Source of the DNA: Halorubrum kocurii JCM 14978
GTDB lineage: Archaea; Halobacteriota; Halobacteria; Halobacteriales; Haloferacaceae
DNA length: 42,174 nt
Direction of reading: 5' to 3'
NCBI RefSeq assembly: GCF_000337355.1
Contig: NZ_AOJH01000083.1
Coordinates: forward strand, 1-42,174
Shown: in pieces, positions 15,824-21,470 of the stretch
How the letters are laid out: each line of letters starts with the position of its first letter
How positions within the stretch are numbered: position 1 is the stretch's first letter
Made by a program: the position numbers and the translations under genes
The notes under the pieces: model-generated
Database searches by the model: none
What the model was told of the DNA's origin: nothing
The model's input: only the letters and a program-made list of their open reading frames with translations

Positions 15824-16177
15824 ATGAGCGTGTCCGAACTCGAGGCCGACCTCTCGGAGGACGAACACGCCGGCCTCGAACTCATCCGCGAGACCGGTGG
15901 CATCCACCAGAGCGACTTCTGGAAGGAACTCGACGTCTCCTCGCGGAAGGGGAGTCGGATCGCGGAGGCGTTAGAGGTGTCCGGGCTCATCCAACGCACG
16001 GACACCGTCTACAACGGCCACAACACGTACTACCTCGAACCCGCGCCCCGCGACCTGGACTTCTCCCTGCTCATGGCCGGCGACATGCTCTCGCCGTTCA
16101 TCGGCGAGGAGGAGGTCGACCCGCAGGCGGACGCCTTCTCGCAGTGGATGATGAACCTCGCGTACGAGGAGTACTGA
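15824..16177 (+). CDS. Winged helix-turn-helix transcriptional regulator
   Basis: A 117-residue, single-domain winged HTH protein. Residues about 15-65 form the HTH (DEHAGLELIRETGGIHQSDF, WKELDVSSRKGSRIAEALE, SGLIQRT) followed by the wing (VYNGHNTYYLEP). The remainder, LDFSLLMAGDMLSPFIGEEE through QWMMNLAYEEY, is a short hydrophobic/acidic helical tail that probably mediates dimerisation. The family appears conserved in haloarchaea (MarR/Lrp-like), but no target is known to me. A close TATA box supports an independent promoter. Confidence 0.82.
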   Translation: MSVSELEADLSEDEHAGLELIRETGGIHQSDFWKELDVSSRKGSRIAEALEVSGLIQRTDTVYNGHNTYYLEPAPRDLDFSLLMAGDMLSPFIGEEEVDPQADAFSQWMMNLAYEEY

Positions 16178-16214
16178 GCCGGACGGCGGGCGACCGCCTC
16201 AGACGACCATCCCT

Positions 16215-16808
16215 TCAGTTCTCCGGGTCGATCACGTCGTCGTCGACCCGCCGAATGCTCTCCGCCAGCCGGGAGCCGTCTGGCACGGCGTTTAAAAACG
16301 CCGGGGAGCCGAACGGCGCGTCCCCGTTGACCGACACCATCCCGAGGTCCGCCGGGTCGCCGTCGAGCCCGGTGAGGAACGCGACCGTTCGCACCGCGGG
16401 GACGTCGTCGACCCGCGTCGCCGCGTCGACGGAGCCGTACAGCGACCGATGCGTCGCGACGTGATAGACGCAAGTCGGGGTCGGCGCGAAACAGAGGCGG
16501 AACCGCGCGCCCGGTTCCGTGCGCCCGAGCTTCGGGCGGAGCGCGTGGCTCGCGTCGGCGTGGAAGTACCGCTCCATCCGGCGGTACTGCCGGAGGACCT
16601 CGTTGGCGCCGGTCGCGCGCCGGACGGCCGCGTCGCCTTTGAGCTCGATGACGTGGTCGACGCGCTCCGGCGTGTGGACCCGGACGTACACGTCGACGAT
16701 CCCGCGGCGCCCCTCGGCGTCGTACGGCTCCTCCAACCGGATCTCGGGGTCGTCGTGGACCGCCGCGTAGTGGTCGACCACGCGCGTCGCCAACTCGTCC
16801 TCTCGCAT
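16215..16808 (-). CDS. Putative PD-(D/E)XK-fold protein
   Basis: The 197-residue product has a restriction-endonuclease-like core: an N-terminal helix, then GIVDVYVRV (D39), HVIELKGD with E55-x-K57, and a helix carrying QYRRM (Q74). D...ExK followed by Q is the PD-(D/E)XK catalytic pattern, so a nuclease or a nuclease-derived DNA-binding role is possible. The C-terminal half (FRLCFAPTPTCVYHVATH, VRTVAFLTGLDGDP) is unfamiliar. It lies alone between a regulator and halocyanin, with no methyltransferase or defence partner nearby, so restriction is not indicated. The ATG at 16808 gives MREDELATRVVDHY, a normal helical start. Confidence 0.6.
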   Translation of the reverse strand: MREDELATRVVDHYAAVHDDPEIRLEEPYDAEGRRGIVDVYVRVHTPERVDHVIELKGDAAVRRATGANEVLRQYRRMERYFHADASHALRPKLGRTEPGARFRLCFAPTPTCVYHVATHRSLYGSVDAATRVDDVPAVRTVAFLTGLDGDPADLGMVSVNGDAPFGSPAFLNAVPDGSRLAESIRRVDDDVIDPEN

Positions 16809-16897
16809 GGCTCGACCACGGGGACGCCCGCGAATAAAGCCGCCGACGGCGAGGCGTCTCGCCGGCCCGACCGGGTCTCGTCGCACGCGGTCCACCA

Positions 16898-16922
16898 AGG
16901 GGTTTGTAAGGCTTGAACCCCT
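16898..16922 (+). promoter_or_regulatory. Halocyanin promoter bracketed by an inverted repeat
   Basis: Perfect 7-bp arms AGGGGTT (16898-16904) and AACCCCT (16916-16922) flank an 11-nt core containing a weak TATA-like TTTGTAAG (16903-16910), 24-31 nt before the ATG at 16934. A dimeric factor binding here would cover the TATA box and act as a repressor. The repeat is seen; its role is inferred. Confidence 0.55.
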
Positions 16923-16933
16923 ACAGAGTAGTG

Positions 16934-17449
16934 ATGTCTGATAGACTGTCTAGACGGCGGTACGTCGCCGGAACCGGAGCTGCGCTGACCCTGGGAACGC
17001 TTGCCGGCTGTTCCGGCGGTGGGGACGGCGGTGACGGGTCCGACGGCGGCGACGGCTCCGACGGCGGGTCTCCTTCCGACGACGTTCCGGACGAGATCGA
17101 CGAGTTCCTCGCGGACGCCCAGCTGTACGACGGCCAGATCATGGACTTCACCGGACAGGACGAGGTCACGGTCGCGGTCGGCGCGGGCGACGTGGGGTTC
17201 GCCTTCGACCCGCCGGCGATCCGCGTCGACGCGGGCACGACCGTCGTCTGGGAGTGGACCGGTGAGGGCGGCGCGCACAACGTCGCCTCCGCCGAGAACT
17301 CCGCGTCGGAGTTCGACAGCGGTAGCGCCGTCGACGAGCAGGGAGAGACCTTCGAGCAGTCGTTCGAAAGCGCTGGGATTCAGCTCTACTACTGCACCCC
17401 CCACCAGGGGAACGGAATGCTCGGCGCCGTCGACGTCGTCGAAGCGTAA
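16934..17449 (+). CDS. Halocyanin, membrane-anchored blue copper protein
   Basis: A 171-residue type I copper protein. The N-terminus has a twin-arginine motif (SRRRY, 6-10) and a lipobox LAGC with C26, so it is exported folded by Tat and lipid-anchored outside. A Gly/Asp/Ser linker (27-50) leads to the cupredoxin domain with ligands H115 (GGAHNV), C154 (YYCTPH), H157 and M162 (GMLGAV). Halocyanins carry electrons, probably to the terminal oxidase, and oxidase subunits lie within 1-8 kb here. The ATG at 16934 places the Tat motif correctly. Confidence 0.93.
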   Translation: MSDRLSRRRYVAGTGAALTLGTLAGCSGGGDGGDGSDGGDGSDGGSPSDDVPDEIDEFLADAQLYDGQIMDFTGQDEVTVAVGAGDVGFAFDPPAIRVDAGTTVVWEWTGEGGAHNVASAENSASEFDSGSAVDEQGETFEQSFESAGIQLYYCTPHQGNGMLGAVDVVEA

Positions 17450-17503
17450 CTCGGCCGCCGATCACGGTTCGGTTTTATGAATCGATGACCCTCGCTAGCG
17501 ACG

Positions 17504-17599
17504 CGGCCGATCGTACCGTCAGCGACACAACCGATCGTACCGTCACCGACGCGACCGAACGCACCGTCAGCGACACAACCGATCGCACCGTCAGCGACG
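17504..17599 (+). repeat. Four tandem 24-bp repeats
   Basis: Four abutting 24-nt units (17504-17527, 17528-17551, 17552-17575, 17576-17599) share CCGATCG.ACCGTCAGCGAC-like sequence with a few differences each. Because 24 is a multiple of three, the frame from an ATG at 17485 reads an 8-residue repeat (TDRTVSDA-like) in a 66-residue ORF ending at 17685. That ORF overlaps the end of the opposite gene and has no well-spaced promoter, so I annotate the repeat and not the ORF. Confidence 0.85.
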
Positions 17600-17632
17600 C
17601 GACGGCCCCCTCCACCGTCGTCCCCACGCGAG

Positions 17633-18358
17633 CTACGGCAGGAACGACCACCGCACGTCGACGATCCGGTCGTGTTCGCTCGTGACCGTCGGGCGCGCGA
17701 GGTGGTCGTTCGCGTTGATGCCGGCGTCGGCCAGTCGCGAGAGCGACTCCTCTAACGTCCGATCGGAGCGCTCGACCGACGCGTCGCGTTCGTACGGCGC
17801 GTCGAGGGGGTCCGATCGTGAGTTCGAGATCTCAATCGCGTCAGTGAGCTCCCCGCCGATCGCGTAGGCCGGCTGGTGGAACTTCCATCCGTCGACCGAT
17901 AAGAAGAGCCACACGTCGCCGTTGATCGCGTGGTACTCCCCGGAGACGCGGGAGGGGTCGGCGGCGACGACGCGGGAGAGGACGGCCGTCTTGGTCCGAT
18001 ACAGCGCGTCCTTGCGCGCCGAGCGGACGTTGCTCTCGGTGAGGTCGCCGCGCTCGTACGCGGCGGTCGCCTCGTCGGCGAACTGCTTCGCGACCTTGTT
18101 GACGACGTACAGCGATTCAAGCAGATCGTCCGTCGGTTCGAGCGGGTCCACGGTGACATCGGTCGGCGGCTGCGACCGCCCTGAAGTCGGCGCGTCGAGC
18201 GGATAGGCGTTTCGGGATCCGCGGTCGAACCGACCGGTGGCGTCGGTGACGACGGCATCGCCCGGGTCGACGCGTCGGCGAGGCGTCTCGCTACTCGGGG
18301 GATCCGCCCCCCGGATGGTTAATTCTTTAAGCACACGGACGAAGTCGAAGGCAAGCAA
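17633..18358 (-). CDS. Conserved hypothetical protein, start uncertain
   Basis: The clearly protein-like part begins around VDPLEPTDDLLESLYVVNK and continues through a helical region (FADEATAAYERGDLTESNV, RKDALYRTKTAVLSRVV) to a beta-rich segment (SGEYHAINGDVWLFLSVDGW) and a C-terminus containing LSRLADAGINANDHL. I do not recognise the family. The longest reading starts at a TTG (18358) that touches the divergent oxidase gene and runs through its promoter, which is unlikely; an in-frame GTG at 18151 would give 172 residues covering the conserved-looking part. The gene should thus be read as certain from 18151 down and doubtful above. It shares the control region with the COX4-type gene. Confidence 0.65.
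   Translation of the reverse strand: MLAFDFVRVLKELTIRGADPPSSETPRRRVDPGDAVVTDATGRFDRGSRNAYPLDAPTSGRSQPPTDVTVDPLEPTDDLLESLYVVNKVAKQFADEATAAYERGDLTESNVRSARKDALYRTKTAVLSRVVAADPSRVSGEYHAINGDVWLFLSVDGWKFHQPAYAIGGELTDAIEISNSRSDPLDAPYERDASVERSDRTLEESLSRLADAGINANDHLARPTVTSEHDRIVDVRWSFLP
18322..18332 (+). promoter_or_regulatory. TATA box of the COX4-type gene
   Basis: TTCTTTAAGC, within the AT block GGTTAATTCTTTAAGC, lies about 27-35 nt upstream of the ATG at 18358, predicting a leaderless transcript. The block is nearly symmetrical in composition and might also serve the divergent gene. Confidence 0.6.
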
Positions 18359-18633
18359 TGTCGGACGACTCGCTCAAACTGTACACGGCGATCTACGTCG
18401 CGCTCCTGGTCGCGGCCGCCCTGAACTTCGTGCTCTTCGAGGCCGAGTTCCTGAACTTCACGTACGCCCAGGCGCTCGGCGGGACGCTGCTGATCGCGAC
18501 GGTGAAGACGCTGCTCATCGTCGCCTACTTCCAGCACCTCCGGTGGGAGAACCGCTCGCTCACCTACGTGATGGGGCTCGCGCTCGCGCTCACCATGCTG
18601 CTGATGGCCGCCGCGACGTACTCCATCTCGTAG
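18358..18633 (+). CDS. Cytochrome c oxidase subunit IV (COX4_pro-type) membrane protein
   Basis: A 91-residue protein with three transmembrane helices at about 8-27, 36-60 and 68-90 and the family-like stretch LLIVAYFQHLRWENRSL (about 52-68) between the second and third. This matches the small prokaryotic subunit IV of haem-copper oxidases, which stabilises subunits I and III. The genes for subunits I+III and II lie 3-6 kb away on the other strand, with halocyanin 0.9 kb upstream; together they probably form one terminal oxidase pathway, though this subunit could serve another oxidase. Confidence 0.85.
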   Translation: MSDDSLKLYTAIYVALLVAAALNFVLFEAEFLNFTYAQALGGTLLIATVKTLLIVAYFQHLRWENRSLTYVMGLALALTMLLMAAATYSIS

Positions 18634-18746
18634 ACCGCCCGCGAGCGTTCAGGGTTTTATTCCGCGTTCCGGTTCTCACCGCGCCGTCTCAACCGCCGAC
18701 GCGTTCCGCCTGTGTGTTTTTTGTGGCCACGCGTGAATGAGCAGGT

Positions 18747-19496
18747 ATGGATCTCCGACCCGCGACGCTCGACGACATCGACGCGATCCGGACTGTGGCG
18801 CGCGAATCGCTGATCGCTTCCTACGGCCACGCCGTCGACGAATCGCTCCTGACGGAGGCGGTCGACGAGTGGTACGACCCCGACGAGCTCGGCGCGGACA
18901 TCGGCGGCGACGACACGGTGTTCCCGGTGGCCGTCGTCGAGGGGACCATCGTCGGCTTCGCCGAGAGCTACGTCGTCGGCCGTCGCGAGCGGGTCGGCGA
19001 GATCGACTGGCTCCACGTCCACCCGGACCACAGGGAGTCGGGGATCGGCTCGGAGCTCCTCGAGCGGGTGGAGTCGGAGCTCCGCGCGGCCGACGTCGAC
19101 CGCATCGAGGCGCGGGTCCTCGTCGACAACGAGGCCGGGACGGCCTTCTACGAGCGGGAGGGGTACGACCTCGACGGCGAGCGCGCGGTCGAGATCGGCG
19201 ACGAGACGTTCGACGAGCGGGAGTACAGAAAGCAGGTCGGTCGGCTGACCGGCATCTCGGAGGGGACCTACGAGACGGAGGACGGCGAGACCGTCTACGT
19301 CGCCTTCGACGAGAGCGATCGAGGCTCGCTGGCCCCGTTTTACGTCGCGTACGTCGATGCCGAGCTCTCGCGGCGCTACGGCTACCTCTGCGGGAACTGC
19401 GAGGGGACGAACATCGCCATCGACACGATGGACCGCATGGAGTGTCTCGACTGCGGCAACCGGCGCAAGCCGGCCCGGTGGGACGCGGCGTACTGA
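18747..19496 (+). CDS. GNAT N-acetyltransferase fused to a zinc ribbon
   Basis: A 249-residue protein with a GNAT domain over about 1-150: MDLRPATLDDIDAIRTVARE, then the acetyl-CoA-binding motif HPDHRESGIGSELLERVE and VLVDNEAGTAFYEREGYD. A middle segment (FDEREYRKQVG... EDGETVYVAFDESDRG) links to a C-terminal zinc ribbon, YLCGNCEGTN...MECLDCGNRR, with four cysteines in two CxxC pairs. The acetyl acceptor is unknown; the ribbon suggests a nucleic-acid or protein target. A T-rich TATA-like GTGTGTTTTTTG (18711-18722) lies about 25-36 nt upstream of the ATG. Confidence 0.85.
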   Translation: MDLRPATLDDIDAIRTVARESLIASYGHAVDESLLTEAVDEWYDPDELGADIGGDDTVFPVAVVEGTIVGFAESYVVGRRERVGEIDWLHVHPDHRESGIGSELLERVESELRAADVDRIEARVLVDNEAGTAFYEREGYDLDGERAVEIGDETFDEREYRKQVGRLTGISEGTYETEDGETVYVAFDESDRGSLAPFYVAYVDAELSRRYGYLCGNCEGTNIAIDTMDRMECLDCGNRRKPARWDAAY

Positions 19497-19520
19497 ACCG
19501 CGCCTCCCGCGTCCCCCTTC

Positions 19521-20513
19521 CTACAGCGTCTCTTTGACGCCCAGCACGCGCTCCTCCGCTTCCCGGCCCGGGTCCCACTCGCTGCCGTCGCGGTCAGCGT
19601 CCCGGTGCTCGGCGACGGTCCGCGCCATCGCCTCCTCGACGGGCGTCGACTCCCACCCGAGGTCGGCGAGCGCGCACGTGTCGAGCAGGTGGGGGTACTC
19701 CCGGTACAAGACGAAGTCGTCCGGTTCGAGGCCGCCGGCCGCCAGCGCGTCGGCGCTCGCCGTGACGACCTCGCAGTCGACGCCGGCCGCGTCGGCGATC
19801 GTCTCCAGCGTCTCCTCGAGCGTGAGCGCCCGTCGGTCGCCCACGTTGTACGCCCGTCCGGCCTCGCCGCGCTCGGCGACGATCCGGAGCGCGCTGGCCA
19901 CGTCCTCGACGTACGCGCGGTGCCAGAGGTTCTGCCCGTCGCCGGGGACGACGACGCGGTCGTGGGCGCACACGCGGTCGATCCAGTAGTCGAGCCGCTC
20001 GGTGTAGTCGTACGGGCCGTAGACGATACAGGGGCGCACCGCCATCGCGTTAACGCCCTCCTCGGCGGCCGCGAAGACGGCGCGGTCGCCCTCGGCCTTC
20101 CGGTTCCCGTAGGTCTCGGAGCCGTCGTCGGCGGCCTGTTCGGGCGTGCAGGCCCGAAGCGGCGTTTCCCCCTCGCGCTTCGGGACCTCCTCGGCGGCGT
20201 AGCTGTCGCCCGAGGAGACGTACACGTACCCGTCCGCGTCGGCGAACACGTCCGTCGCCGCCTCCACGTCGGCCGGCTGATAAGCGACGCAGTCGATCAC
20301 GACGTCGGGCTCGACCGAGAGCTTCGCGGTCCGGAGCGCCTGATCGTCCTTGCGGTCGCCTTCGACGTGGGTCACGCGGTCGTCGTCGGCGAAGGGGTTC
20401 TCGCGCGTGCCCCGGTTCAGCATCCCGACCTCGTAGCCGTTCGCGAGCAGGTCTGCAACGGTGTGCCGGCCGATAAACCGGGTGCCGCCGATGACGAGCG
20501 CCGTATCGGTCAT
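19521..20513 (-). CDS. NAD-dependent epimerase/dehydratase (extended/atypical SDR)
   Basis: The 330-residue protein opens MTDTALVIGGTRFIGRH with the Rossmann motif GGTRFIG at 9-15, followed by a strand and helix reading LLANGYEVGMLNRG. The catalytic region SSGDSYAAEEVP ... YGNRKAEGD carries Tyr and Lys as YxxxK, and VRPCIVYGPYDYTERLDYW is the usual substrate-side strand. Homologues include nucleotide-sugar epimerases and RNA-binding plant/cyanobacterial CSP41-like proteins; the substrate is not assigned. It converges with the GNAT gene (24 nt between stops) and is followed upstream by small membrane-protein genes. Confidence 0.88.
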   Translation of the reverse strand: MTDTALVIGGTRFIGRHTVADLLANGYEVGMLNRGTRENPFADDDRVTHVEGDRKDDQALRTAKLSVEPDVVIDCVAYQPADVEAATDVFADADGYVYVSSGDSYAAEEVPKREGETPLRACTPEQAADDGSETYGNRKAEGDRAVFAAAEEGVNAMAVRPCIVYGPYDYTERLDYWIDRVCAHDRVVVPGDGQNLWHRAYVEDVASALRIVAERGEAGRAYNVGDRRALTLEETLETIADAAGVDCEVVTASADALAAGGLEPDDFVLYREYPHLLDTCALADLGWESTPVEEAMARTVAEHRDADRDGSEWDPGREAEERVLGVKETL

Positions 20514-20565
20514 ACCGGTTCTCCGGGGACCGGACTCAAAAGCGTGGCCGAACCGGAACGAACGG

Positions 20566-20754
20566 TCAGTTCTCCGTCTGCGCCTCGTCGTCGCCCGTCT
20601 TGTCGGGACCGTCCACCCCGTCGGCTCGCGGACCGTCGCCGCGCCACCGCCTGTACAGCAGGTACGCGATCCCGAGCCCGATGAACCAGGTTCCGACCCC
20701 GGCGATCGCGAACCCGACTCCGATCAGGAACTCTCCGGTCGGCACGCCGAACAT
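20566..20754 (-). CDS. Small single-domain membrane protein
   Basis: A 62-residue protein starting MFGVPTGEFLIGVGFAIAGV with one long hydrophobic segment, probably two closely packed helices (about 7-36), ending in LLYRRWRGDG and a charged cytoplasmic tail rich in Asp and Gln. No family is recognised, but the positive-inside arrangement and codon use indicate a real gene. The ATG at 20754 is chosen because upstream in-frame codons are antisense to the next gene's coding sequence. Its start lies 79 nt from the divergent zinc-ribbon gene. Confidence 0.65.
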   Translation of the reverse strand: MFGVPTGEFLIGVGFAIAGVGTWFIGLGIAYLLYRRWRGDGPRADGVDGPDKTGDDEAQTEN

Positions 20755-20833
20755 ACTCCCGCTCGGCGTCTTGGCCACATAAACGCTCCGAGGGAGGGGT
20801 AGTTTCTCGGCGCTCGCGCCCGTCGTGCACGGC

Positions 20834-21370
20834 ATGAGCGATTCCGATACCTCCCGTCGACGACCGTGGCTCGCGGCCGCGCTGGCGCTCGTGGTGTCCG
20901 GGCTCGGCCACGCATACCTCCGTCGGTGGGCGCGGGCCTTCGGGTGGTACGTCGTTATCACCGCGACGCTGGTGTTCGTCGTCCCGGACGCGGCGGTCGA
21001 CGGAATTCTGGCGGGCGACCGCCCGCCCGTCGTCGAGGTCGCCCCGGCGCTCGTCGCCGTCGCCGCCAGCGTCGTCGACGCGTACGTCCTCGCCGTCAGA
21101 AACAACCGCAAGCACGAGCGCCGGTCGACGGCGGGGCCCACGGACGCCGCGCCGCAGCGATCCGGGGCCGAGGGGGCGTGGCGCACCGGGACCACGTCCG
21201 AGGCGGCTTCGACCGAGTCGAAGTCAGCGTCCGAATCGCCTGAATCGCCCGAATCGCCCGAATCGGACACAGGAGCGGCCTCCGAGACCGCCTCGTGTCC
21301 GCACTGCGGCCGGCAGGCGGACGCGGAACTGGAGTTCTGTCAGTGGTGCGCCGAGCCGCTCGAAAACTGA
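20834..21370 (+). CDS. Membrane protein with C-terminal zinc ribbon
   Basis: The 178-residue protein (MSDSDTSRRRPWLAAALAL start) has hydrophobic helices at about 11-25, 34-52 and 68-86, a low-complexity hydrophilic linker, and a C-terminal zinc ribbon CPHCGRQADAELEFCQWC with two CxxC pairs. The linker contains a Ser-Pro-Glu repeat (ESPESPESPES) encoded by a 9-nt DNA repeat near 21229-21264, a slippage-prone site. Haloarchaea carry many such helix-plus-ribbon proteins of unknown function. A GTG 9 nt upstream (20825) is an alternative start. Confidence 0.78.
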   Translation: MSDSDTSRRRPWLAAALALVVSGLGHAYLRRWARAFGWYVVITATLVFVVPDAAVDGILAGDRPPVVEVAPALVAVAASVVDAYVLAVRNNRKHERRSTAGPTDAAPQRSGAEGAWRTGTTSEAASTESKSASESPESPESPESDTGAASETASCPHCGRQADAELEFCQWCAEPLEN

Positions 21371-21470
21371 CGGGGAACCACTGAGCGAAACCGGACGGCG
21401 CGTCCGTCGGTGAACAGATCAAACCGGAGCGTTCGGTCGAGAAAATCTGGTCGGGGTGTCCGCCGCTCCC

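Noticed and set aside
17504-17599. CRISPR-like array
   Set aside because: Units abut without spacers, so it is a tandem repeat and not a CRISPR array; no cas genes are present.
17485-17685. 66-codon ORF over the 24-bp repeats
   Set aside because: It overlaps the 3' end of the opposite gene, has a poorly spaced promoter and may exist only because the repeat unit is a multiple of three; kept as a finding, not as a gene.
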